Of a stretch of 5,065 nucleotides of DNA, positions 1 through 5,065 are shown in pieces. Origin of the DNA: an uncultured Eubacteriales bacterium. Its GTDB lineage: Bacteria; Bacillota; Clostridia; Lachnospirales; Lachnospiraceae. Below the pieces are notes generated by a model. That model ran no database searches and had not been told where the DNA came from. It worked only from the letters and a program-made list of their open reading frames with translations. Position 1 is the first letter of the stretch, and each line of letters begins with the position of its first letter. The stretch lies in NCBI GenBank assembly GCA_900557175.1, contig USSL01000147.1:1-5065 (forward strand). The letters are read 5' to 3'. A program made the position numbers and the translations under genes.

Positions 1-471
1 CCTAAAGAACTTGGACTTTGTTATGCAAAAGACAGTTGGATTATCAGTGCCTTTGAAAAGATGGCGGAAGCTCTGAATATGAATATTCCGGCACAAAAGT
101 GTCTGGAGACATTTGCAAAAGATAGTAATGATGAAGACATTATGAGTTTTTATGAAATTATATGTATTGCGAAGAAGTATGGCGGGAGCATGACCGTTGT
201 TATTAAGATGGGCATTGATAAAATCAGCCGTCGTATTGAGACAGAGTGTGAAATTATGACGCTGATTGCCGGACGTAAGAATGAGTTTACAGTGATGACG
301 CTGATACCTGCATGTATTATTTTGTATATGCGCATAAGTTCAGCTGAATTGATGACTGTTCTTTATACGCAGACGGCGGGAAGAATTGTGATGACACTTT
401 GTCTGACAGTATATGCGGCCGCTGCAATCTGGGGAAGGTCGATGACAAGAAAGGCAATGACTGCAGCATAG
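1..471 (+). CDS. tadB: TadB-like type II secretion F-domain platform protein, C-terminal part (5' truncated)
   Basis: The frame is open from base 1 without a start codon, so the gene begins upstream; the ATG at 61 is internal. 156 residues are visible. Residues 1-95 look like the cytoplasmic half of a T2SF domain: helical, with a central IAKKYGGSM stretch (a Gly-Gly turn between helices) followed by KISRRIETECEIMTLIAGRK, the usual charged run before the last membrane helices. Two membrane segments follow at about 96-110 (after NEFTV, containing IPACII) and 128-144. The protein ends in a short basic tail. In Tad systems TadB pairs with TadC in the inner membrane and couples the TadA/CpaF ATPase to pilin assembly. 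Being directly upstream of a second T2SF protein and a Flp pilin supports TadB. The stop TAG overlaps the next gene's Shine-Dalgarno sequence, which suggests coupled translation. The family call is firm; TadB rather than another T2SF paralogue is inferred from gene order. Confidence 0.85.
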   Translation, partial: PKELGLCYAKDSWIISAFEKMAEALNMNIPAQKCLETFAKDSNDEDIMSFYEIICIAKKYGGSMTVVIKMGIDKISRRIETECEIMTLIAGRKNEFTVMTLIPACIILYMRISSAELMTVLYTQTAGRIVMTLCLTVYAAAAIWGRSMTRKAMTAA

Positions 472-477
472 GAGGGG
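470..477 (+). promoter_or_regulatory. Ribosome binding site for tadC (selects a TTG start)
   Basis: AGGAGGGG starts within the tadB stop codon and lies 7 bases (counted from the end of GGAGG) before the TTG at 483. The in-frame ATG at 399 has no comparable site and would overlap tadB by 73 bases, so this site decides the start in favour of TTG 483. Confidence 0.8.
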
Positions 478-482
478 CTTAT

Positions 483-1952
483 TTGATTTATTTTAATAGC
501 ATATGTTTTATTGCGACGGCAGCAGCGTTTATTATATACAGAAATTACCGCCGTATGGATGTGAAGATGTTGTGGCCTGAGACGAAGCAGGCGGGTATAA
601 GCTTTGGATTGCCGCTTCGGATGTATGATTTATACAAAAAGCTTTTAGGGTATAGTCATAAAACGGCCGCCGTATCAAAAGTTCAGTCACAGCTTAATAA
701 GCTGATGCCTTTATGCAGTATTAGTGAGGCTGAAGATAAATTATATGCAGGAATGATACGCATATTTTTAACTGTGTGGATGCTTGTCCATTTTTTGGCG
801 ATTATTTTTACATTAACAGTGAAAGAGACTGTTTTTTGTGATGATGGCAGCCTCATACGTCCGGATGCCGGTGCACCGTCGTATACGGTTGAGATGGATA
901 TGAATAGTTCTGTAACCGGAAAATCTAAAATAGATGTCACTGTCAGTCCCAAATTATATACAGATAAAGAGCGGGAGGCGGTTTTTTTGCAGGCGAAAGC
1001 GTATGTTCTTGAGACTGCACTCGGAGATAATGAGGCATGGGAAAATATTTGTTATCCGCTTAATTTTATAAAGGCTGTACCGGGAACCGGTATTTTGGTT
1101 GAGTGGACAATTGATGATTATGCGCTTTTAGATGATTCAGGCAATATTATGGATAAGGCTGTCAGCGATGCCGGAGAGAGAACATTTGTGACGGTAAAGC
1201 TTGTTTATGAGGCTGTATCTGAAACATTTGATATTCCGATGACAATATTTCCGACACCGGTAACAGATAAAGAAAAGTTTTTAAATGCGGTTGAATCAAA
1301 GCTGGCAGAGGCAGATCGTGGTGAACGAAATAAGGACAGGCTTGTTTTGCCCGACAATGCAGATGGAAAAGCAATTTCGTGGTCTGTGCCAAAGAAAAAT
1401 ACGGCTGCGGCAGTAACGATGATTGGCATATTGGCAGCACTGCTATGTGCGGCCGGAAGGGTTGGCGATATTCAAACGAAATTAAAGGAGCGGGAACAGC
1501 AGCTTGTTTTGGATTATCCTGATTTCGTGTATAAGCTGGTCCTTTTAAATGGCGCGGGAATGAACCTTAAATCTGCGATGGAAACAATGTTAGGGGATGC
1601 AAAAATTGCAGGGAGGGACGGACGCTATGTATGGCAGGAGGTACAGGCAGCACTTAGGGCAATGGCACAGGGTGTATCAGAAAAGCAGGCCTATGAGCTA
1701 TTCGGACAAAGATGTGCACAGCTGCCCTATTTGAAGCTTGGCAGTCTGATGGTACAAAGTCTTAAAAAGGGTGTAGGGGGCATCGGTCACATGATGTCGG
1801 ATGCGGCCGATGAGGCAGTCATGATGAAGAAGAATGCAGCAGTAAAAGCCGGAGAGGCAGTCGGGACAAAGCTTTTAATGCCCATGGGGCTTTTGCTCGC
1901 CGTTGTACTTATCATACTTATTGTACCTGCATTTATGACGATGAACATGTAA
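483..1952 (+). CDS. tadC: TadC-like type II secretion F-domain protein with large duplicated ectodomain
   Basis: 489 residues from TTG 483. Membrane segments lie at about 2-19, 94-113, 307-325 and 464-484. The basic run after the first (RNYRRMDVK) places residues 20-93 in the cytoplasm, so residues 114-306 should be extracytoplasmic. Residues 330-462 form the conserved T2SF half (LVLDYPDFVYKLVLLNGAGM, then a Gly-rich VGGIGHMMSDAADE and KAGEAVGTKLLMPMG). TadC partners TadB in the inner-membrane platform of Tad pilus assembly; classical TadC proteins are roughly 300 residues, so this one carries about 190 extra. The extra part is beta-rich and repeats itself: residues 135-163 and 236-264 align without gaps, sharing V, I, T, P and TDKE, and each unit ends near a Trp (W208, W300). 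It could bind pilin or wall material outside the membrane, but nothing in the sequence shows a ligand. Platform role: confident. Ectodomain function: unknown. Confidence 0.87.
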   Translation: MIYFNSICFIATAAAFIIYRNYRRMDVKMLWPETKQAGISFGLPLRMYDLYKKLLGYSHKTAAVSKVQSQLNKLMPLCSISEAEDKLYAGMIRIFLTVWMLVHFLAIIFTLTVKETVFCDDGSLIRPDAGAPSYTVEMDMNSSVTGKSKIDVTVSPKLYTDKEREAVFLQAKAYVLETALGDNEAWENICYPLNFIKAVPGTGILVEWTIDDYALLDDSGNIMDKAVSDAGERTFVTVKLVYEAVSETFDIPMTIFPTPVTDKEKFLNAVESKLAEADRGERNKDRLVLPDNADGKAISWSVPKKNTAAAVTMIGILAALLCAAGRVGDIQTKLKEREQQLVLDYPDFVYKLVLLNGAGMNLKSAMETMLGDAKIAGRDGRYVWQEVQAALRAMAQGVSEKQAYELFGQRCAQLPYLKLGSLMVQSLKKGVGGIGHMMSDAADEAVMMKKNAAVKAGEAVGTKLLMPMGLLLAVVLIILIVPAFMTMNM

Positions 1953-1966
1953 AGTGAATTTTGGCG

Positions 1967-1974
1967 AAGGAGGT
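1967..1974 (+). promoter_or_regulatory. Ribosome binding site for the Flp pilin
   Basis: AAGGAGGT is a near-perfect anti-16S match, 6 bases (from the end of GGAGG) before the ATG at 1980. It supports the 53-codon reading frame as a real gene and suits a major pilin that must be made in large amounts. Confidence 0.8.
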
Positions 1975-1979
1975 ATTTT

Positions 1980-2141
1980 ATGTTAAGAAAATTTATGATG
2001 GATGAAGATGCTGTCGGTGTTGTGGAAGTTATTTTAATTCTGGTTGTGCTTATTGGACTTGTGATTATTTTTAAAAGCCAGATTACATCGCTTGTACGTT
2101 CAATATTTGAAAAAATTACAAGTCAGGCCTCATCAATCTAA
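1980..2141 (+). CDS. flp: Flp-type (type IVb, Flp1-like) major prepilin
   Basis: A 53-residue gene starting MLRKFMMDEDAVGVVE. A short leader with an acidic MDEDA end is followed by a hydrophobic helix at 17-31 (VILILVVLIGLVIIF) and an amphipathic tail (KSQITSLVRSIFEKITSQ). Size and layout match Flp pilins. The processing site should be A11|V12, which puts the key Glu (E16) at +5 of the mature pilin; Gly is usual at -1 and Ala stands in here. The mature protein would be about 42 residues. Gene position after tadB/tadC, a strong ribosome binding site and a prepilin peptidase two genes beyond the next one all fit. Flp subunits are inserted in the membrane, cleaved by TadV and polymerised into the fibre. 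The following gene starts one base after this stop, so the two are probably coupled. Because it is short, automated gene callers may miss it. Confidence 0.88.
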   Translation: MLRKFMMDEDAVGVVEVILILVVLIGLVIIFKSQITSLVRSIFEKITSQASSI

Positions 2142-2142
2142 T

Positions 2143-3666
2143 ATGTATTTTTTTAAAATTAAAAAGCGATATCCGTGTGGTGAAGGCATATATGGTAAAG
2201 GGCAGATTACTGTATTTATGGCATTGACAATGACAATTATATTTTCAGTCATATTGACAGCAGTAGAATCAGCCAGAGTAAATACAGTAAGCCTTTTGGC
2301 TCAGACGTCATCTGAACTGGCGGTAGAATCGGCATTAGCAGAATATAATATTCCGCTGTATGAAATGTATGGTATTTTTGCTATTGATGGCAACCGGGAA
2401 GATTTTACGAAGGATATACTTTCTTATGCCCGTAAAAATGAAGGTAAAGGATTTTTTAAATTCGAAGCGAAACAGGCTTACATGGCAGAAACAAAAATGC
2501 TCTATGAGATGGATTATAAGTTGCTGGAAAAAGAAATTGTCCAATATATGAAAATACGTGCGCCGGGTGCATGGCTTGATGAAATGACAGATACAGACAA
2601 TGACCTTTTGGATAAGGCACAAAATAATAAGGAAATATTAGAAGAAAATATTGCAAGTGAAAATGCGGCGGCAAAATATCAGGAAAGTCAGGAAGGGGGA
2701 AACGCACCTTCAGAACCACCGCTTGATGATGTGAAAGATCCGCGAAAGAGTCTGACGAATATTTTAAAGGACGGTCTGCTTTCCTGCGTACTTCCGAAGA
2801 ATATGCAAGTTTCTGAAAATTGTCTTACTGAGATACTGAATCATACGGAAGAAGAACAATGTCCGGAAATTAAAGATTTTGAAGATGCTGAAGAAGTGAC
2901 GACCTATTTAGACAGTATGGATTTATCCAAAACGTCAGACAGCGGATTTTCCGAGCTGTCATCTGCCATGATTGTTAATGAGTATATATTAAAGCATTTT
3001 AAGCAGGCTGCTTCAAAGGATAAGCAATATGATTGTGATGATTTTGCAACAAAGCTGCAGTATGAGAGTGAGTACATTATTTGCGGACATAAGTCGGATA
3101 GAGATAATCTTTTAGATGTGGTGAACAGACTTGTACTTATCCGCATGGCATTTAATATTGCGTATTTGTTTACGGATGCTGCCAAAAAGGCAGAAGCATC
3201 TGCGGCAGCGACAGCTTTGACAGCGCTGATTCCATTTTTTCAGCCGCTTGCGTATGGCCTTATTATGGCTGCATGGGCCTATGCTGAGGGGGTAATGGAC
3301 GTGAGGTCTATGATGGCAGGAGAGCGGGTGCCGCTTCTTAAAAATAGTACAAACTGGAAGTTGTCGTTGACATCACTTGCAGATGGAAGACTGGAGGGCG
3401 GTACAGAGAATAAGAAAGGTCTTTTATATGAAGATTATTTGAGAATATTGTTGACCTTTACAGGAAGAAAAAAGAAGTATGAACGTATGGAAAATCTTAT
3501 GCAGGCAAATATACGGCTTGCAGAAGGTTATGAGAATTTTAATATCCGCCGTTGCTATTACGGTATGACATGTTTGTTTGAATATGCTGTACCATCATAT
3601 TTTACGGTATATACAAGGTATAAAGGAAACTATACGATGAATAATCAATGGTCGGAGTGCTATTAA
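2143..3666 (+). CDS. DUF5702-like membrane-anchored Tad-locus protein
   Basis: 507 residues from ATG 2143, one base after the flp stop (TAATATG). No good Shine-Dalgarno is visible, so translation probably depends on coupling with flp; an in-frame ATG at 2092 would overlap flp by 50 bases. A short basic N-terminus leads to GKGQITVFMALT and a membrane helix at about 22-44 ending in ESAR. SALAEYNIPLYEMYGIFAID follows at 64-82. The middle (150-300) is acidic and hydrophilic. Residues 308-345 (YESEYIICGHKSDRDNLLDVVNRL...) and a hydrophobic stretch at 353-382 then lead to MDVRSMMAGERVPLLK and LLYEDYLRILL. This order of blocks is what I recall of the DUF5702 family found beside Tad genes in clostridia. 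The N-terminus resembles TadE/TadG pseudopilins, but the +5 position after the Gly is Phe, not Glu, so peptidase cleavage is doubtful. Its role is unknown; a surface or minor-pilin role is inferred from context. DUF assignment is from memory of the motifs. Confidence 0.8.
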   Translation: MYFFKIKKRYPCGEGIYGKGQITVFMALTMTIIFSVILTAVESARVNTVSLLAQTSSELAVESALAEYNIPLYEMYGIFAIDGNREDFTKDILSYARKNEGKGFFKFEAKQAYMAETKMLYEMDYKLLEKEIVQYMKIRAPGAWLDEMTDTDNDLLDKAQNNKEILEENIASENAAAKYQESQEGGNAPSEPPLDDVKDPRKSLTNILKDGLLSCVLPKNMQVSENCLTEILNHTEEEQCPEIKDFEDAEEVTTYLDSMDLSKTSDSGFSELSSAMIVNEYILKHFKQAASKDKQYDCDDFATKLQYESEYIICGHKSDRDNLLDVVNRLVLIRMAFNIAYLFTDAAKKAEASAAATALTALIPFFQPLAYGLIMAAWAYAEGVMDVRSMMAGERVPLLKNSTNWKLSLTSLADGRLEGGTENKKGLLYEDYLRILLTFTGRKKKYERMENLMQANIRLAEGYENFNIRRCYYGMTCLFEYAVPSYFTVYTRYKGNYTMNNQWSECY

Positions 3667-3676
3667 GCTTACGTCT

Positions 3677-3684
3677 GGAGGTGA
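3677..3684 (+). promoter_or_regulatory. Ribosome binding site for the His/Cys TadE-like protein
   Basis: GGAGGTGA lies 9 bases (from the end of GGAGG) before ATG 3691. It is a strong site and the main reason to accept an unusually long basic leader instead of a start closer to the membrane helix. Confidence 0.75.
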
Positions 3685-3690
3685 GAAAAG

Positions 3691-4449
3691 ATGTCCTTTT
3701 CGATAAATTTGTGCACATTACTTTTTTCAAAACAATACATTTCAAAAAAACAACGATCTCTCCAATTTTCTTCAATAACAGTCCATGAATGTAAAAATAA
3801 ACACAGGGAAAAAATCCATAAGTCCTGTAAGGAAAGGACATCTGTTCCCGCCTTCAGACGGGAGGGCATACTGACGATCGAAGCTACGATATGTATTACA
3901 TTTTTTATGCTGGCGGCATTATCTTTGATGGCGCTATTTCAGACGACGGCGGCATTTTCTGAAAAACAGATGGCACTTGTAGAAACAGCGCGCAAACAAA
4001 GTGTGTACGTGAGAGCAGAAGATAAAGTCCATATTGACTTTTCATATAACTTGAAGCCGTCATTGCTGACATTGGCTGCTGTTAAGATTCCGATGCATCA
4101 TGAAGTTTACATAAAGTCATGGACAGGGTATGAACCTGTACAGTCTGAAGATGAAAAGCAGCAGGAAAAAAGAATTTATTATGTGACAGATTTTGAATCT
4201 GTTTACCATACGACACGTGAGTGTACGCATTTGAAATTGTCAGTACATATGGTAAGTGGGAACGGTTCGGGAGTGAGTGGATATACACCATGCGAAAAAT
4301 GCGGAAAACAGACAAATATTTCAGGTAATTATTATGTGACAGAGGAGGGCAGCCGCTATCATACGTCGCTGGCGTGTCCGGGACTTAAACGTACAATTTA
4401 TGAGGTGACGGATATTTATGGGTTAAGTCCGTGTAGCAGGTGCGGCTGA
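3691..4449 (+). CDS. TadE-like pseudopilin with two C-terminal His/Cys modules
   Basis: 252 residues. A long basic leader (1-59) ends in FRREG, followed by ILTIEA. Cleavage after G59 would put E64 at +5, the prepilin peptidase pattern. A membrane helix runs from about 65 to 84, then a helical EKQMALVETARKQSVY stretch as in TadE proteins. The C-terminus carries two copies of a module: YYVTDFESVYHTTRECTHL with H173, C178 and a CEKC pair (C201, C204), and YYVTEEGSRYHTSLACPGL with H224, C229 and a CSRC pair (C248, C251). Each has H-x4-C then C-x2-C, which could bind a metal such as zinc or form disulfides outside the cell; no ligand is proven. TadE-type proteins are minor pilins or assembly factors in Tad systems. 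The stop TGA overlaps an in-frame ATG (4449) of the peptidase gene. The leader is long for the family and has codon use unlike its neighbours. TadE likeness is good; the module's function is unknown. Confidence 0.82.
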   Translation: MSFSINLCTLLFSKQYISKKQRSLQFSSITVHECKNKHREKIHKSCKERTSVPAFRREGILTIEATICITFFMLAALSLMALFQTTAAFSEKQMALVETARKQSVYVRAEDKVHIDFSYNLKPSLLTLAAVKIPMHHEVYIKSWTGYEPVQSEDEKQQEKRIYYVTDFESVYHTTRECTHLKLSVHMVSGNGSGVSGYTPCEKCGKQTNISGNYYVTEEGSRYHTSLACPGLKRTIYEVTDIYGLSPCSRCG

Positions 4450-4450
4450 T

Positions 4451-4457
4451 GGGGGAA
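4451..4457 (+). promoter_or_regulatory. Probable ribosome binding site for the prepilin peptidase
   Basis: GGGGGAA lies 6 bases before ATG 4464, so I prefer that start to ATG 4449 (which overlaps the previous TGA) or GTG 4440. It is a purine-rich but not perfect Shine-Dalgarno; the 4449 start with coupled translation stays possible. Confidence 0.5.
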
Positions 4458-4463
4458 GTGCTT

Positions 4464-4880
4464 ATGAAGATACTCTATATTTTAGGAATGGCAGCGACTG
4501 CTGCTTTGGCAGTGCAGGATATAAAGTATAAAAAAATTAATATTTTAGGGGCCGGTGCTGTGTGGGGAATGGCACTGACTGTGCGAATCTTAATGAAAGA
4601 GCCGATGGCAGATATTATTATATGTATTGTTACAGGCATGCTGTTTATTGGTGTGTCATTAATTGCAGAAGGTGTGGGACGTGGGGATGGTTATGCAATT
4701 GGTATGGCAATGATGTGTCTTGGATTTTCAAAAGGTATTCAGACAATATGTTTTAGCTTTTTAATGCTGTCTGTAGTATCACTTGTACTTGTTGTTACAA
4801 AAAAGGCTGGGAAAAAGACGTCAATACCTTATGTTCCGTGGCTGCTGGCAGCTTATGCGGCCGGAGGTGTTATTTTATGA
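4464..4880 (+). CDS. tadV: TadV/CpaA-type prepilin peptidase (A24 family)
   Basis: 138 residues from ATG 4464; five more are added if ATG 4449 is used. It is a small, almost wholly hydrophobic protein with membrane segments near 2-17, 27-44, 48-67, 79-111 (probably two) and 124-138. The two catalytic aspartates of the A24 aspartyl peptidases are present: D19 in VQDIKYKKI just after the first helix, and D75 in GRGDGYAIG, the GxGD motif. IPYVPWLLAAY near the end matches the family's conserved last helix. No N-terminal methylase domain with CxxC motifs is present, which is typical of the short TadV/CpaA type as opposed to PilD. It should cleave Flp and the TadE-like prepilins at the cytoplasmic membrane face before assembly. 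It sits between two TadE-like genes; its last codons overlap the next start as ATGA. The reaction is confident; specificity for these substrates is inferred from neighbours. Confidence 0.92.
   Translation: MKILYILGMAATAALAVQDIKYKKINILGAGAVWGMALTVRILMKEPMADIIICIVTGMLFIGVSLIAEGVGRGDGYAIGMAMMCLGFSKGIQTICFSFLMLSVVSLVLVVTKKAGKKTSIPYVPWLLAAYAAGGVIL
4863..4869 (+). promoter_or_regulatory. Ribosome binding site for the last TadE-like gene
   Basis: GGAGGTG lies within the end of tadV, 9 bases (from the end of GGAGG) before ATG 4877. It selects that start over an in-frame ATG at 4838, which lies deep inside tadV. Confidence 0.75.
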
Positions 4881-5045
4881 AAAAAAGAATGCATGCCGTC
4901 GGAAGCCTGACGGTTGAGGCATCATTTATTATTCCTATAGTGTTGTTTGCATATGCATTTGTCATTTATAGTGCTTTTTATATGCATGACTGTATTCAGG
5001 CGCAAAATTATACAGTATTAATGGCCAATCATTTGATGAAAGGAT
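4877..5045 (+). CDS. TadE-like pseudopilin, N-terminal part (3' truncated at adapter junction)
   Basis: 56 complete codons are visible. A 9-residue basic leader (MKKRMHAVG) is followed by SLTVEA. Cleavage after G9 puts E14 at +5, the prepilin peptidase pattern and nearly the same as G|ILTIEA two genes upstream. The hydrophobic helix runs from about 16 to 36 (FIIPIVLFAYAFVIYS) and is followed by DCIQAQNYTVLMANHLMKG, the helical continuation typical of TadE proteins. ATG 4877 overlaps the tadV stop as ATGA. The apparent TAG stop (5045-5047) uses one genomic base plus two bases of sequencing adapter, so it is not real and the gene continues beyond the window. Full TadE-like proteins usually run well over 100 residues. 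A minor-pilin role is inferred from family and context; the C-terminal domain cannot be seen. Confidence 0.85.
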
Positions 5046-5065
5046 AGATCGGAAGAGCGTCGTGT
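5046..5065 (+). other. Illumina TruSeq adapter remnant (non-genomic)
   Basis: The last 20 bases begin AGATCGGAAGAGC and go on as GTCGTGT, identical to the start of the TruSeq adapter seen when read 2 runs through a short insert. The first A may be the A-tail base. This is library contamination at a contig end, not biology, and should be trimmed. Confidence 0.96.

Noticed and set aside
399..482. N-terminal extension of the tadC frame from ATG 399
   Set aside because: It overlaps tadB by 73 bases, has no ribosome binding site and encodes a polar Cys-containing stretch; TTG 483 has a strong site and starts directly with the membrane helix.
1162..1440. Minus-strand open frames within tadC
   Set aside because: They are shadows of the coding strand, lack plausible starts and ribosome binding sites, and resemble no family I know. 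The same holds for the other minus-strand frames at 150-335, 683-952, 2335-2719, 2904-3185, 3602-3869 and 4082-4315.
2092..2142. Extension of the DUF5702-like gene to ATG 2092
   Set aside because: These 17 codons lie inside the well-supported flp gene in another frame; ATG 2143 immediately follows the flp stop.
3846..3863. Possible hairpin TCCCG-8-CGGGA
   Set aside because: The stem is only 5 bp with an 8-base loop, lies inside a coding region and has no U-tract; not a terminator and too weak to call regulatory.
4562..4756. Plus-strand 64-codon frame inside tadV
   Set aside because: It lies within the peptidase gene in another frame, with biased Trp/Tyr/Cys composition and no family signal.
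4838..4876. Extension of the last TadE-like gene to ATG 4838
   Set aside because: It lies inside tadV; ATG 4877 has a proper ribosome binding site and gives a normal short prepilin leader.
1..5045. CRISPR, tRNA, insertion sequence or defence-system content
   Set aside because: No spaced direct repeats, tRNA-like folds, transposase frames or terminal inverted repeats were seen; the whole window is explained by a Tad pilus operon.

Overview
The window is part of a Tad (tight-adherence, type IVc/Flp) pilus operon. All supported genes are on the + strand, tightly packed, with strong Shine-Dalgarno sequences. The moderately AT-rich DNA, the AGGAGG-type ribosome binding sites, the Flp1-like pilin, the DUF5702-type protein and the absence of any secretin or outer-membrane gene suggest a Gram-positive clostridial bacterium, most likely a Lachnospiraceae gut commensal. 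That taxonomic call is inference; no marker gene is present.

Layout: (1) 1-471, the C-terminal part of a TadB-like type II secretion F (T2SF) platform protein, cut by the left edge. (2) 483-1952, a TadC-like T2SF protein with a TTG start and an inserted extracytoplasmic domain of about 190 residues that contains an internal duplication. (3) 1980-2141, a 53-residue Flp-type major pilin. (4) 2143-3666, a DUF5702-like membrane-anchored protein. (5) 3691-4449, a TadE-like pseudopilin with two His/Cys modules at its C-terminus. (6) 4464-4880 (possibly from 4449), an A24/TadV-type prepilin peptidase. (7) 4877-5045, the start of a second TadE-like pseudopilin, cut by the right edge.

How they would work together (family knowledge): TadB and TadC form the inner-membrane platform driven by a TadA/CpaF ATPase, which would lie upstream and is not in the window. 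TadV cleaves the prepilins. Flp polymerises into the fibre. The TadE-like and DUF5702 proteins are probably minor pilins or cell-surface accessory proteins. Start/stop overlaps and short gaps suggest one transcript with translational coupling. I see no promoter or terminator inside the window.

The last 20 bases (5046-5065) match the Illumina TruSeq adapter and are not genomic. The apparent stop codon of the last gene is created by the adapter junction. No gene-free stretch longer than 30 bases exists. The most distinctive biology is the duplicated ectodomain in TadC and the duplicated His/Cys modules on the TadE-like protein; the rest is a recognisable Gram-positive Tad locus.
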